From assembly GCF_014873765.1 (NCBI RefSeq), contig NZ_JADBGG010000013.1, positions 41,404-105,403 on the forward strand: a DNA stretch of 64,000 nt. The letters run 5' to 3'. The notes beneath the pieces are model-generated. The model did no database searches. It saw nothing but the letters and a program-made list of their open reading frames with translations, and was not told the DNA's origin. Both the position numbers and the translations under genes were made by a program. Below are positions 20,751 to 32,428 of the stretch, in pieces; the stretch's first letter is position 1, and each line of letters starts with the position of its first letter. The DNA is from Desulfomicrobium macestii. Lineage in GTDB: Bacteria; Desulfobacterota; Desulfovibrionia; Desulfovibrionales; Desulfomicrobiaceae.

Positions 20751-21764
20751 ATGAACATCCTTCAAGAAACAAAGAGCGTCTTGTGGCGTTCGGGGCGGAT
20801 CAGCCTCGAACTCTACAAGATCATGGTCCCCATCATCATTGTGGTCAAAATCCTGCAAGAACTGGGACTTGTGGTCTGGCTCGCCCGGCCACTGGCTCCG
20901 GTCATGCAGATGGTCGGGCTGCCCGGGGAGATGGGGCTCGTCTGGGCCACGGCGCTGGTCAGCAACATCTATGGAAGCATGATCGTTTTCGTTTCCCTGG
21001 CAGGAGAGCATCCTTTGAGCGTGGCGCAGGTCACGGTGCTTGGCGTCATGATCCTGGTCGCCCACGGCCTCCCCGTGGAGTTGCAGATCGTGCGCAAGTC
21101 GGGTCCGCGCATGGGCTTTCAGGCATTGCTGCGCATCGGCGGCGCCCTGATGCTGGGCTGGCTTCTGTCCCGGATCTACGCCTGGGGAGGATGGCTGCAG
21201 GAGACCAACGTCCTGCTCTGGCAACCCCAGCCGGAAAGCAGGGACCTTCTGGTCTGGGGACTTGGGCAGGTGCAGAATCTGGCCATGGTCTTTGTCATCA
21301 TCGTGGCCCTTAGCGCGATCATGCGTGTGTTCACGGCCATCGGACTGACGGGGCTGTGCGTGCGGCTGCTGGCTCCGCTCCTGCGCTTGCTCGGCATCGG
21401 TTCCGAGGCCGGGACCCTGACCATCGTCGGCATGATCATGGGTCTGGCCTACGGCGGGGGCATGATCATGCACGAGGCGCATTCGGGCAAGGTCGGTTCC
21501 AAGGACATCTTTTCGTCCTTGAGCCTCATGGGCCTGTCCCATTCGGTGTTCGAGGACACCCTGCTCATGGTCGTCATCGGAGGACATGTCTCCGGGCTGC
21601 TCTGGGCGCGGATCATCTTCACCCTTGTCGTCATCGCGCTTCTGGTGCGCGTGGTCGCATGGCTGGGGGACGACTTCTTCCACCGGCATCTGTTCAAGCC
21701 CGTCGAGGTCTATTCCAAGCCCGAGCCCTGCTGTCCGGGCGCCATCGTGCCGGACAGGAAATGA
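20751..21764 (+). CDS. Nucleoside recognition (Gate) domain membrane protein
   Basis: 337 residues with about eight hydrophobic segments. The pattern VPIIIVVKILQELGLV, GLVWATALVSNIYGSM and GLAYGGGMIMHEAHSG resembles the nucleoside-recognition or SpoIIM/spore-maturation (SpmA/B) family of inner membrane proteins, whose transport role is not settled. The start at 20751 (MNILQETKSVLW) is preferred to an upstream ATG at 20694 because the extra residues are polar and unlike the family; no strong ribosome-binding site is seen at either. It follows the PBP1A gene by 139 bases. Confidence 0.75.
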   Translation: MNILQETKSVLWRSGRISLELYKIMVPIIIVVKILQELGLVVWLARPLAPVMQMVGLPGEMGLVWATALVSNIYGSMIVFVSLAGEHPLSVAQVTVLGVMILVAHGLPVELQIVRKSGPRMGFQALLRIGGALMLGWLLSRIYAWGGWLQETNVLLWQPQPESRDLLVWGLGQVQNLAMVFVIIVALSAIMRVFTAIGLTGLCVRLLAPLLRLLGIGSEAGTLTIVGMIMGLAYGGGMIMHEAHSGKVGSKDIFSSLSLMGLSHSVFEDTLLMVVIGGHVSGLLWARIIFTLVVIALLVRVVAWLGDDFFHRHLFKPVEVYSKPEPCCPGAIVPDRK

Positions 21765-21807
21765 GCTTGCGGATCTCTTCTTCACAGCAAATCAGGCCGT
21801 ATCGACC

Positions 21808-22869
21808 ATGAACCATGCCAAGCGTCTTCAGGGCCTGAAAAATCTCATGCAGAAGCAGGACATCGATGCCCTGCTCGTGGTCCATCCGGCCAACCGTTTT
21901 TATCTGTCGGGCTTTGAGCTGCATGACGGGCAATGCAACGAAAGCTCGGGCTGTTTGCTGATCCGCCTGAACGGACCGGACTGGCTACTGACCGATGCCC
22001 GCTTCACGGAGGAGGCCCGGCGGCACTGGCCAGGCGAACATGTGCACGTTTACGGGGCGCCGCGCGTCGAAAAGATCGCCGAGTTCGTAAAGAGCCTTGG
22101 CGTCAGCGAACTGTGGGTTGAAACCCATGCCATGTGTGCGGGAATGTATCTGGAGCTGGCCGGGATGCTGGCCTTGCGCCAAGCCCCGCGTCTGGTGGAA
22201 GAGCTGCGCACGGTCAAGGATTGTGAGGAACTGGCCCGGCTCAGGGCCTCCTGCGCATTGAACCACCAGGTTTACGAAGCCCTTCGGCCGAAGCTGGTGC
22301 CCGGCGTTACAGAGCGGGAAGTGGCCTGGATGCTGGAGAAGGAATTCCGGGAACGGGGAGCCGAGAGCCTCAGTTTTGCGCCCATTGTCGGATTCGGTCC
22401 CAACGGAGCCTTGCCGCACGCCACGCCTGCAGATGCCCGCCTTTCGGCACAGACTCCGGTTCTGATCGACATGGGCGGACGACTGAACGGGTATTGTTCG
22501 GATCAGACCCGGACATGGTGGATCGGGGACAATCCTACGGACGAATTCAAGCGCACCCTTGCCCTGGTGCAGGAGGCGCAGGCCCTGGCCATCGCCAAGG
22601 TCGCTCCGGGGGTTGGCACCGATGAGCTGCACGCCACGGCCAGGGAGTTTTTTGCGCGGCACGGGGTGGCCGAGCATTTCACGCATTCCCTTGGGCACGG
22701 CATTGGCCTTGAAACGCACGAAGCTCCGGGAGTCGGCCCTATGCGCCCGACGGTGCTTCGGCCCGGCATGGTCATCACCGTGGAGCCTGGCCTGTATTAT
22801 CCTGAGTGGGGCGGAGTGCGCTGGGAACATATGGTCGTGGTCACCGAGGACGGTCATGAAGTGCTCTGA
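21808..22869 (+). CDS. M24B family Xaa-Pro aminopeptidase
   Basis: 353 residues. An N-terminal creatinase-like domain (to about residue 130) precedes the pita-bread metallopeptidase domain. The dimetal ligands can be followed: Asp in IDMGGRLNGYCSDQTRTW (two Asp), His in HSLGHGIGLETHE, Glu in VEPGLYY and Glu in VRWEHMV. It should remove N-terminal residues preceding proline in cytoplasmic peptides. The start at 21808 (MNHAKRLQGLKNLM) is the usual family start. Confidence 0.9.
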   Translation: MNHAKRLQGLKNLMQKQDIDALLVVHPANRFYLSGFELHDGQCNESSGCLLIRLNGPDWLLTDARFTEEARRHWPGEHVHVYGAPRVEKIAEFVKSLGVSELWVETHAMCAGMYLELAGMLALRQAPRLVEELRTVKDCEELARLRASCALNHQVYEALRPKLVPGVTEREVAWMLEKEFRERGAESLSFAPIVGFGPNGALPHATPADARLSAQTPVLIDMGGRLNGYCSDQTRTWWIGDNPTDEFKRTLALVQEAQALAIAKVAPGVGTDELHATAREFFARHGVAEHFTHSLGHGIGLETHEAPGVGPMRPTVLRPGMVITVEPGLYYPEWGGVRWEHMVVVTEDGHEVL

Positions 22870-23164
22870 GCAGCCATCACCGGAACCGCGCAAGTCTCGG
22901 CCCCGAAAGCCCCGCAGGGAGAAGAACCCCGCGCCGGCGTGCCTGGCCAGCAGGGTTCTTTATGCCGAGGTGCCCCGCAACCGGATCGCCCTCTATCGCT
23001 TCCTGCTCGAAGGCTACGACAACCTGGCCATCATGAGCGTGGTCGATCGCTACCGGGCCGTGATCAAGCTGCGCTTCACGCCCGGCGCAGAGAGGACCCT
23101 GCGGGAAGTGCTTGAGGGCCAGGGCGCGAAAATCATCGAGCCTCCGGGATGCTCAGTCGGCTAG
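22856..23164 (+). CDS. Small DUF4911-like protein
   Basis: 102 residues. A basic N-terminal stretch (PRKSRPRKPRREK) precedes an alpha/beta part with YAEVPRNRIALYRFLLEGYDN and KLRFTPGAERTLREVL. This resembles the small DUF4911 family of delta-proteobacteria, in which the chain follows a running amino acid or nucleic acid binding-like ferredoxin fold; no function is known. The ATG at 22856 overlaps the end of the M24 peptidase gene by 14 bases. Its 3' end overlaps the convergent tatD gene by 12 bases. Confidence 0.65.
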   Translation: MKCSEQPSPEPRKSRPRKPRREKNPAPACLASRVLYAEVPRNRIALYRFLLEGYDNLAIMSVVDRYRAVIKLRFTPGAERTLREVLEGQGAKIIEPPGCSVG

Positions 23165-23971
23165 GCCGAAAAAGTCCCTCGCGTTGTCGCCGCAGCGCGC
23201 CCACAATTCATGCGGATTCTCGCCGCGAAGCAGGGCGATTTCTAGGGCCGTGAAGCCCAGCAGGGCGGGTTCGTTGCGTTTGCCCCGGTAGGGCTCAGGG
23301 GAGAGGTAGGGGGCGTCGGTTTCAAGGAGCAACCTGTCCGCCGGGATGATCCGGACAGCTTCCCGCAGGGCTTCGGATTTGGCGTATGTGACCGTGCCGG
23401 GCACGGAGAGGTGCCAGCCGCGCCGGAGCAGTTTTTCAGCCCATTCCGGTCCAAGGCCGAAGCAGTGCCAGAGCAGGGGCCGCCCGCCAAAACCCATGTC
23501 ATCCAGAATTTCCAGGCAGTCGTCCTCGGCGTCGCGGCAGTGGATGACCACCCGCTGATCCAGTTCCAGGGCCAGCTCCAGCTGGCGCCGGAACCAGTGC
23601 TGCTGCGTTTCGGGGGGGGAGAAGTCGTAGAAGTAGTCAAGGCCGATCTCGCCCACCGCGCGCAGTCTTGGATCGGTCGAGAATGCCTGGCGCATGTCCG
23701 CAAGGTCGGCGTCCGTCATTTTCGCGGCTTCGTGCGGGTGCACTCCGAGCAGGAAAAAAACATCGTCGTGACGCTCGAAAAGGGCCCTTCCCTCGCGGTA
23801 GGCCGCAGGGCCCAGAAAGACATTGCCCACGGTGCGCACACCGCAGGCAAGGGCCCGCGCCAGAACCGCGTCCACGTCATTGTCCCGGCCGTCAAGATGG
23901 GCATGGCTGTCCGCTCCCACCGGGGAGAGCCCCAGGGTTTCAGGAAGCTGCCGCTCTTTCTTTTTGCTCAT
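23153..23971 (-). CDS. tatD: TatD family metal-dependent hydrolase
   Basis: 272 residues. The amidohydrolase metal ligands are visible: DSHAHLD near the N-terminus, EIGLDYFYDFS, VVIHCRD, LLWHCFG and LLETDAPYLSP. Members are 3'-5' DNA and RNA exonucleases. The start at 23971 (MSKKKERQLPE) is favoured; an upstream ATG at 24001 would overlap the preceding gene. It is translated two bases behind the Trm112-like gene. It runs against the DUF4911-like gene, overlapping it by 12 bases. Confidence 0.92.
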   Translation of the reverse strand: MSKKKERQLPETLGLSPVGADSHAHLDGRDNDVDAVLARALACGVRTVGNVFLGPAAYREGRALFERHDDVFFLLGVHPHEAAKMTDADLADMRQAFSTDPRLRAVGEIGLDYFYDFSPPETQQHWFRRQLELALELDQRVVIHCRDAEDDCLEILDDMGFGGRPLLWHCFGLGPEWAEKLLRRGWHLSVPGTVTYAKSEALREAVRIIPADRLLLETDAPYLSPEPYRGKRNEPALLGFTALEIALLRGENPHELWARCGDNARDFFGLAD

Positions 23972-23973
23972 CG

Positions 23974-24171
23974 TTATTTCTCGCGCACGCCCTGGTCCCA
24001 TTTCTCAACGGCGATGGCTTCGTCGATGAGCATGACCGGAATTTCCTCGCGCACAGGGTAGACGACGTCGCAGGCCGCGCATTTGAGACCTTCTTCCTGA
24101 CCGATGAGTTCCAGGTCGCCCTTGCATTTGGGGCAGGCCAGAATTTGCAGCAGTTCCTTGTTCAGGGCCAT
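23974..24171 (-). CDS. Trm112 family protein
   Basis: 65 residues with the zinc ribbon LACPKCKGDLEL and LKCAACDVVYPVREEIPVML typical of the Trm112/YcaR family. In eukaryotes Trm112 activates methyltransferases; the role of the short bacterial proteins is less clear and often near lipid A genes. The start at 24171 has a clear GGAGG site. A longer open frame upstream has no family similarity and is not used. Confidence 0.88.
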   Translation of the reverse strand: MALNKELLQILACPKCKGDLELIGQEEGLKCAACDVVYPVREEIPVMLIDEAIAVEKWDQGVREK

Positions 24172-24295
24172 GTTTCCTCCACATGATGAATGGTAAGATG
24201 TTGAAGAGGGGCTTATCCTGAACGAAAACGCGTTACAAGCGGACAGATGCCACCCGGTCCTTGAGTTTTCAAACCAATGCGATACAACCGCACCT

Positions 24296-26418
<2,123 letters not shown>

Positions 26419-26428
26419 TAACCCGTAT

Positions 26429-26452
26429 GGCGCACTTCGGTGCGCCTTTTTT
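26429..26452 (+). terminator. Terminator after eno
   Basis: A seven-pair stem GGCGCAC / GTGCGCC closed by a TTCG tetraloop, followed by six T residues. It lies 10 bases behind the eno stop. Confidence 0.93.
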
Positions 26453-26471
26453 ATTTTCAGCCGAGGACAAC

Positions 26472-27317
26472 ATGCAAATCATCGACGGAAAAAAGACGGC
26501 CGCCATCATCCGTCAGGAACTCAAGGATCAGGTCGCGGTGCTGACGGCAAGGCATGGACGGGCGCCGGGCCTTGCGGTGATCCTGGTTGGCGGCGATCCT
26601 GCCTCGCAGGTCTATGTCCGCAACAAGGAGCGGGCTTGCGAGGATGTGGGCATTATCTCCAAGGGCTTTCGCCTGCCGGAGGACATCCCGCAGGCGCAGC
26701 TTGAAGACACGATCATGTTCCTGAACAGCGACCCCGCTATTGACGGCCTGCTGTTGCAGCTGCCCCTGCCCAAGGGGCTGGACAGCCAGCGCTGCCTTGA
26801 CCTGATCAGCCCCTCCAAGGACGTGGACGGCTTTCATCCCGTGAACATGGGCCGCCTGGCGCTGGGGCTGCCCTGCCTGCGTTCCTGCACCCCGGCGGGA
26901 ATCATGACCCTCATGGAGCGCCACGGCATAGACGTGTCCGGAAAGAAGGCTGTGGTCATCGGTCGCAGCAACATTGTCGGCAAGCCTTTGGCGCTTATGC
27001 TGCTGCAGAAGAACGCGACGGTCACGGTCTGCCATTCCCGGACCCGGAACATCGCCGCCGAGGTGTGCAGCGCCGACATCGTCCTGGCCGCCGTGGGCAT
27101 TCCCAAGTTCGTGACGCGCGACATGGTCAAGCCTGGAGCCGTGGTCATCGACGTGGGCATCAACAGGACCGAGCTTGGTCTGGTCGGGGATTGCGATTTC
27201 GAAGGATTGCAGGACGTGGCCTCGGCCATGACTCCGGTGCCCGGCGGAGTGGGCCCCATGACCATCGCCCAGCTCCTGGTCAACACGGTCGAAGCCTACG
27301 TGGAACATATGGGCTAA
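26472..27317 (+). CDS. folD: FolD, methylenetetrahydrofolate dehydrogenase/cyclohydrolase
   Basis: 281 residues. Two-step enzyme of one-carbon metabolism. Motifs: [21 protein letters not shown] with the catalytic Lys, [50 protein letters not shown] (NADP site) and [16 protein letters not shown]. The start at 26472 ([10 protein letters not shown]) is the typical family start; the frame is open upstream to 26427, but that part overlaps the terminator. Confidence 0.97.
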   Translation: MQIIDGKKTAAIIRQELKDQVAVLTARHGRAPGLAVILVGGDPASQVYVRNKERACEDVGIISKGFRLPEDIPQAQLEDTIMFLNSDPAIDGLLLQLPLPKGLDSQRCLDLISPSKDVDGFHPVNMGRLALGLPCLRSCTPAGIMTLMERHGIDVSGKKAVVIGRSNIVGKPLALMLLQKNATVTVCHSRTRNIAAEVCSADIVLAAVGIPKFVTRDMVKPGAVVIDVGINRTELGLVGDCDFEGLQDVASAMTPVPGGVGPMTIAQLLVNTVEAYVEHMG

Positions 27318-27318
27318 A

Positions 27319-27356
27319 GGCCCCGTAAAAAAGCAAAGGGGCCGTTTTGGCCCCTT
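27319..27356. terminator. Bidirectional terminator between folD and the Memo gene
   Basis: Three copies of a GGCCCC/GGGGCC block (27319, 27338, 27349) can pair in two ways, the better being AAGGGGCC / GGCCCCTT with a GTTTT loop at 27336-27356. It lies between two convergent genes. The T runs are modest. Confidence 0.7.
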
Positions 27357-27386
27357 CCCCGAATTTTCTTTTTCCCGCCGCCGATC

Positions 27387-28199
27387 CTACTCGATGATGA
27401 TTCCTGCGTAGCCCACCACTCTGGACACGTCCCCATTCACGTCCGCCGATGTGGCATAGGCCACCAGCTCCGCCTTTTTCGCGCCCTGGATGTTGGCCAG
27501 GTGCATGCCGAGGGTCATGGGCAGCACGCCGCACATGGAGATGTTCTCTTCCCGCACCTTGCCGTAAAAACCCATGGGGTCCAGGGCCAGGATGCGGTCC
27601 AGCGCGTGCCGATCGATGACGCGGGTTTTTTCGTCGGATGCGAAGTGGTTCATGTCCGAGCTGACCACGACGGATACTTCCCGGCCGAGCCTCGCGAGCA
27701 CTTCGGCGATCTTGGCCGCCGCGCCTCCGAGCTTGTGTGGCCTGGGGTCGCCCACTGCGATGGGGACGATGCGCATTTCAGGGTTCTTGGCCCACAGGAA
27801 AGGCAGAATGACTTCCAGGGAGTGTTCCTGCAGATGGGCGACCCGGTCGGCGGTCAACGCCGGTTCCGCCGCCAGAATTGCGGCGGCCAGTTCGGCGTCA
27901 ACGTCCATGGCCGCGCCGGGCAGCAGCCATTTGCCGTCCGGCCATACGGCCATGGGCGCGCCCATGCCAGTGTGGTTGGGGCCGAGCAGGAGCACTGTAT
28001 CCGTCAATTTGGCCCGGGCCAGGGTCTGACCTGCCACGCCGCCTGAAAAGACGTGTCCGGCATGGGGGACCATGGCCAGTTTGGCGGTTTTCTCATTCTC
28101 TTTTTCCCCGCGCATGCACGACTGCACGGTTGCCAGCCACTGGTCCTGACGTCCGGCATAAAACTGGCCCGCGACGACGGGCTCGCGATCAAAACTCAT
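27387..28199 (-). CDS. AmmeMemoRadiSam system protein B (Memo family)
   Basis: 270 residues. It starts SFDREPVVAGQFYAG and has VPHAGHVFSGGVAGQT, LLLGPNHTGMG, LQEHSLEVILPFL, VSSDMNHFAS and a Cys in SMCGVLPM; these match the AmmeMemoRadiSam B family, related to the human Memo protein and to extradiol dioxygenases. His residues in the PNH, EHS and DMNH motifs and the Cys line the probable metal site. The enzymatic function is unknown. The partner A and radical SAM genes are not next to it here. It follows the TPR gene by nine bases on the same strand. Confidence 0.88.
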   Translation of the reverse strand: MSFDREPVVAGQFYAGRQDQWLATVQSCMRGEKENEKTAKLAMVPHAGHVFSGGVAGQTLARAKLTDTVLLLGPNHTGMGAPMAVWPDGKWLLPGAAMDVDAELAAAILAAEPALTADRVAHLQEHSLEVILPFLWAKNPEMRIVPIAVGDPRPHKLGGAAAKIAEVLARLGREVSVVVSSDMNHFASDEKTRVIDRHALDRILALDPMGFYGKVREENISMCGVLPMTLGMHLANIQGAKKAELVAYATSADVNGDVSRVVGYAGIIIE

Positions 28200-28208
28200 G
28201 TCTGCCTC

Positions 28209-31200
28209 CTAGCGAAATTTTCGTACTTCCCTTTCGATCCGCGTCCCTTCGAGTTCTGCGGCAGCCATACGACCATGCAGGGAGTTTGGGAAGAGTTCCT
28301 TGAGGCGGTTCAAGTTTTCCCGCCATTTGTCCGTTTCCGAGTTCTTCTTGAAGAGCAGGGCCTTGCGATAGGTGTGCGCGGGCCAGTCCGCGTCATTCTC
28401 GTCAACATAGCCGTCGTATTCCAGGGTCCAGGCCAGGGCGTCCTGGGCGCGGCCGCTTTTCTCGGCGGCCTGGACGAGGAGCTCAAGTGTTTCCTTGAGC
28501 TTTGGAATGTCGCTTTTCTCTTTCTGCAACAGCGTCAGGGCTTCCTGTCCAAGGATGGTGGCCTGTTCAAGCCGTCCTGCCCCCAGCGCGTCCCGTCCCA
28601 GGAAATAGTGGGCGTAACCCCGCTGCGTGTCGGTCAGGCCCATGTCCGTGGCCAGTTTGGTCCACAGCGGTCCGGCACTGGCGGACTGCTCCAGCGTTTC
28701 ATGGGCCAGGGCTGTCGCGTAATCCACCTGCCGCTGCCGTTCCTCTCCCAGATTCCAGGACTCGACCTCTTTGGACAGCTCCAGGATGTCCCGCCACTTT
28801 TGTAGCTCCACCTGCATGGCCAGGGTCACCTCCAGGCCGGGCTCGGAAAATTCTCCCCGGGGGGCGGAGCCGAAAACGAACGGCCTGGCCATGTCCAGGG
28901 CTTCCTGGGAGCGGCCGGTCTGCATGAGGGCCGTGGCCACGATCAACCTGATCCGAGGGTCCACGTCGCGGTCCTGATACATGTTTTCGTGAGCGCCCCA
29001 GTGCAACACCGCAGCATTGAAATCCTCAAGCTCAAGATCGTTGGTGAGCCAGTCCCGAAGCGCCGTGTCCGCCACTTCCCGAGCCTTGGGCAGCAGTTCG
29101 TGCTCCGGATACTCGTCCTGAAACCGCCGGATTTCCTCCAGGCTCGCGTCATACTTCTTGTTCCAGAGATGCCACATGGCCAGCTTGAGCCGTGCCACGG
29201 GAGCCAGCGGGCTGTCCGCGTGTTCCAGGATGCTGTTGTAGATCTGCTCGGGGTTCGATTCCGGGCGGCTGAATACGGGATTCATGTCCGCGATGCTCGG
29301 CTGGTCGAGAACGCCTTCCTCGGCCAGGCGCATCTTGGCGATGAGTCCGCCCTCCCTGGCCGGGTAGGCCTCGGAAGTGCGGTGATATATCTCGCGGGCC
29401 GCGTCGGGATTGTTTTCCTTGAGGAGGATGTCGCCGATACGGGCCATGGCCACGTCCACATCCGGGGCGTCCGGGACGATGTTGGCATAGGCCCAGAAAT
29501 AGTCCTTGGCCCGGGCCGGTTTGCCGCTGAGCATGGCGGCATACCCGGCGGACATCAGAAAGGACGGGTCGCTCAGGTAATAGCTTGGCCAACGTTTTTC
29601 GATGTTGTCCACGATTTCAAGGGCCTTGTCGAAATATCCCAGCCCGGTGAATGCCCTGAGCAGTCCGACCGTGCTCGGTTGCACGGCCAGGCTCATGGGA
29701 AAGTTCTGGATCGCGTATTGGAAGTGCTCGGCGGCCCGGCCGTATTCCTTGCGCCGCAGGTAGTGTTCGCCCCAATAATAGTCGATCATGGCCACCCGGC
29801 GATCGTCCGGGTATTTCCTGCGCAGGAAGTCGAAATAGCCTTTGGCTTCGGGTACGTTGCCCACGAAGAGGTGCAGGTATCCAATTCGAGAGATGGCCTC
29901 GGGCACATTGCGCGAATCAAGGTTCGAGTTTTTGGCGGTCTCGTAGGCTTCCAGGATCGAGGCGAAATTGCCCTCAAGGTCCGCAAGCCCCTCCTTCATG
30001 GTGATGTCGGCCAGGGTGTAGAGCAATTCCTCGTGCAGCGTTTCGGGAATTTTGGGGTGCTCGATCATGTTTGTCACCGCCGTGCGCGCCGTGGTCAGGT
30101 CGCCTACGATCAAGGCGGTTTGAGCGGTTTTGTACAATTCCTCAAGCTTGGCCGTGCTGTTGTCCTCGGCGCTGCCGGAGATGTCCGATGCGTTCGCGGT
30201 CCGGTTTGTCTGGGAGTCCGTGGGCTCCGGCTCGGACAGTATTGTTTCGGTCGCGATGATGGCGGACGGCGTTGGCGATGGCGCCAGGTCGGCGTTTTCG
30301 TTGCCGGGATTTTGAGTGGCCGTGGGGGGGGCAGGTTCCGGCGGCGTGATGTCGGCCTGGATCGTGTCCGGGAGTTCGCCGGTTTGATTGACCTCCGGCG
30401 TGACTGCCTCCGTGATCTGGACCTTCGTCAGGAGCTGCGTCGCGTTTTGCCGGGGTGCCGTTGTGTTGGAAGGCAGAGACGCAGGGGGGAGTTGTTCCGG
30501 AGCACCTGCGTCCGTCTTCGCCTCGTCAACGGGAGACGTTTGTGGGGTTTGGTCGGGCGGCGTCGCGGCGCGATCGATGGGGCGGCGGACTACGGACTGC
30601 GGGGGCTCCTGCGCCATCGGGTCCGGCTGATCCTGTCCGGGCCGCACGATTTTGCTGCGCACGGAGGCAAGCCCTGAAAGCGACGAATCTTCCGCGAGCA
30701 AATCTTTCTGATCGACGTCGGTGGCATTTTCCAGGCTTGTCTCCGCTGACGAATTCGTTGTTGCCTGCGCTTGGGGTGCTGCGTTCCCGGCAACGTTCTC
30801 CTCGGCCTGAGCTTGCCCCTTAGGCGGGGAAGTCTCCGTAGTGGCGTTGGCGTCGGTGGCATTGTCCCCGCCTGTGGGCGCGGGCGAGACTGGATCAGGC
30901 TTTTTGGACTCGGGCGGCGCGGGAGGATACAGCTCAATGGAGAGTTCCTTGCGTTTGGAATCCGAGGAAGATGACAAAATGAAGTCGCCCGATTGCGTTC
31001 GAATGAAGACGCCGTCCGGGCTGATCAGGATCTCTTTGACCAGTTTTGAGGAAGAGAGGTCGGGGATTGCCGGTTTTCGCTCATTTTGCCAGAAGCTCCA
31101 GGCGATGGGAATCTGGATCTGCGTCAGGCCCCGCTGCCTGGGTTCGGCCACGGGCAGGGCCGTATCGAATCTGAAGACGAGCTCTTCGCCGTTTGGCAGC

Positions 31201-31331
31201 TTGTTCCACGTCAGAACCGCGCCATGGGCGGCGTGCAATGGTATCAGGCCCAGAATGGCCGGGACGAGGAGCCAGATCAGGCTGGCAAGGGGGCGTGTGC
31301 GCACGGGCTGCTGTAAGCAAGAATTGGGCAC
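28209..31331 (-). CDS. Large exported tetratricopeptide-repeat protein
   Basis: 1040 residues from a GTG start at 31331. Residues about 10-35 (SLIWLLVPAILGLIPLHAAHG) are a signal peptide, so it acts outside the cytoplasm. Residues about 35-125 are beta-rich (LTWNKLPNGEELVFRF). Residues about 130-370 are low-complexity, rich in Pro, Thr, Ala, Asn and Glu. The rest is helical with TPR-like units (AKGYFDFLRRKYPDDRR, YGRAAEHFQYAIQNFP). The start is chosen because an ATG at 31424 would lie inside the upstream gene. It directly follows the sigma-54 activator. Possibly a cell-surface or envelope scaffold; the function is unknown. Confidence 0.75.
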   Translation of the reverse strand: MPNSCLQQPVRTRPLASLIWLLVPAILGLIPLHAAHGAVLTWNKLPNGEELVFRFDTALPVAEPRQRGLTQIQIPIAWSFWQNERKPAIPDLSSSKLVKEILISPDGVFIRTQSGDFILSSSSDSKRKELSIELYPPAPPESKKPDPVSPAPTGGDNATDANATTETSPPKGQAQAEENVAGNAAPQAQATTNSSAETSLENATDVDQKDLLAEDSSLSGLASVRSKIVRPGQDQPDPMAQEPPQSVVRRPIDRAATPPDQTPQTSPVDEAKTDAGAPEQLPPASLPSNTTAPRQNATQLLTKVQITEAVTPEVNQTGELPDTIQADITPPEPAPPTATQNPGNENADLAPSPTPSAIIATETILSEPEPTDSQTNRTANASDISGSAEDNSTAKLEELYKTAQTALIVGDLTTARTAVTNMIEHPKIPETLHEELLYTLADITMKEGLADLEGNFASILEAYETAKNSNLDSRNVPEAISRIGYLHLFVGNVPEAKGYFDFLRRKYPDDRRVAMIDYYWGEHYLRRKEYGRAAEHFQYAIQNFPMSLAVQPSTVGLLRAFTGLGYFDKALEIVDNIEKRWPSYYLSDPSFLMSAGYAAMLSGKPARAKDYFWAYANIVPDAPDVDVAMARIGDILLKENNPDAAREIYHRTSEAYPAREGGLIAKMRLAEEGVLDQPSIADMNPVFSRPESNPEQIYNSILEHADSPLAPVARLKLAMWHLWNKKYDASLEEIRRFQDEYPEHELLPKAREVADTALRDWLTNDLELEDFNAAVLHWGAHENMYQDRDVDPRIRLIVATALMQTGRSQEALDMARPFVFGSAPRGEFSEPGLEVTLAMQVELQKWRDILELSKEVESWNLGEERQRQVDYATALAHETLEQSASAGPLWTKLATDMGLTDTQRGYAHYFLGRDALGAGRLEQATILGQEALTLLQKEKSDIPKLKETLELLVQAAEKSGRAQDALAWTLEYDGYVDENDADWPAHTYRKALLFKKNSETDKWRENLNRLKELFPNSLHGRMAAAELEGTRIEREVRKFR

Positions 31332-31335
31332 ATTA

Positions 31336-32343
31336 CTATAACATGTTCTTTTTTTTGAGCTTCTCAATAAGCGTGGTTCGCTTGATGCCCAAAACTTCGG
31401 CGGCCTTGTTCTTGACTCCGTCAACTTCCCCCAGGGCTTCGCTCAAGAGCCTCTCCTCGACCTGGTCCAGGAATTCCTTCAGGCCCAGGTGTTGGTCCCG
31501 CAAGTCCTGGAGTTCGGGCCAGCGGAAGCTCGCATCCATCGTCGGCATGGGGCGCTTTGGCACCTCGACACCGGTTTCACGAAGGATTTTGTCGGGCAGG
31601 TCAACGATGCCGATGTGGTCGGCATCACACAAGATGGACATGCGCTCCATGAAATTTTCCAGCTCGCGTACGTTGCCGGGCCAGGAATAGCGGGCCAGGA
31701 TCTCTCGTGCGTCCTCGGCCATTTCGAGGACGCAGCTACGGCGGTTCACGCAGAAGTGCTTCAGGAAATGGTGCGCCAGGACCAGCACGTCTCCCCCGCG
31801 TTCGCGCAGGGGGGGCAGGGTGATGGGGATGACGTTCAGGCGGTAGAAGAGGTCTTCGCGGAAGGTGCCCTTGCGGACTTCCTCTTCCAGGTCACGGTTG
31901 GTCGCCGCGACCACGCGCACGTCGGTCTTGATGGTCTTGCCGCCTCCGACCCGCTCGAACTCCCGCTCCTGCAGAACGCGCAGGATCTTGACCTGCAGGG
32001 AGAGATCCATCTCTCCGATTTCATCCAGGAACACCGTGCCGCCGTGGGCCATTTCGAAGCGGCCGATCTTGGTCCGGATGGCATGCGTGAAAGCGCCTTT
32101 TTCATGCCCGAAGAGTTCCGATTCCAGCAACTCGCGCGGGATGGCCCCGCAGTTGATGGGCACGAAAGGCTTGTCCGCCCGGCCGCTGTTGCGGTGCAGG
32201 GCGCGGACAAGGAGTTCCTTGCCGGTTCCGGATTCTCCCGTGACCAGGACCGTGCTGTCCGAAGGGGCCACTTTGGCGAGGATCCGAAATACCTCTTGCA
32301 AGGCGGAACTCTTTCCAATTATTCCACACGTATCAAATGACAT
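31336..32343 (-). CDS. Sigma-54-dependent activator without sensory domain
   Basis: 335 residues. It is almost only an AAA+ central domain (residues about 8-240) plus a C-terminal Fis-type helix-turn-helix ([18 protein letters not shown]). Walker A GESGTGKE is at 36-43, and the Walker B region [12 protein letters not shown] follows. The sigma-54 contact loop reads GAFTHA (residues 83-88) instead of GAFTGA. No receiver, GAF or PAS domain precedes the AAA+ domain, so activity must be controlled by level or by a partner. The ATG at 32343 follows an AGGAGAG site. It stops five bases before the TPR gene starts. Confidence 0.88.
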   Translation of the reverse strand: MSFDTCGIIGKSSALQEVFRILAKVAPSDSTVLVTGESGTGKELLVRALHRNSGRADKPFVPINCGAIPRELLESELFGHEKGAFTHAIRTKIGRFEMAHGGTVFLDEIGEMDLSLQVKILRVLQEREFERVGGGKTIKTDVRVVAATNRDLEEEVRKGTFREDLFYRLNVIPITLPPLRERGGDVLVLAHHFLKHFCVNRRSCVLEMAEDAREILARYSWPGNVRELENFMERMSILCDADHIGIVDLPDKILRETGVEVPKRPMPTMDASFRWPELQDLRDQHLGLKEFLDQVEERLLSEALGEVDGVKNKAAEVLGIKRTTLIEKLKKKNML

Positions 32344-32428
32344 GGCCTCTCCTGGAACGTTGATGAGCTTCAACGCTGTTCTGATACTGCCTAACTGTCA
32401 AGATTATGACGGAAAAGCAACTCCAAAA

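Noticed and set aside
28989..30677. 562-residue plus-strand frame opposite the TPR gene
   Set aside because: No domain and no start signal; the minus-strand frame has a signal peptide and repeats.
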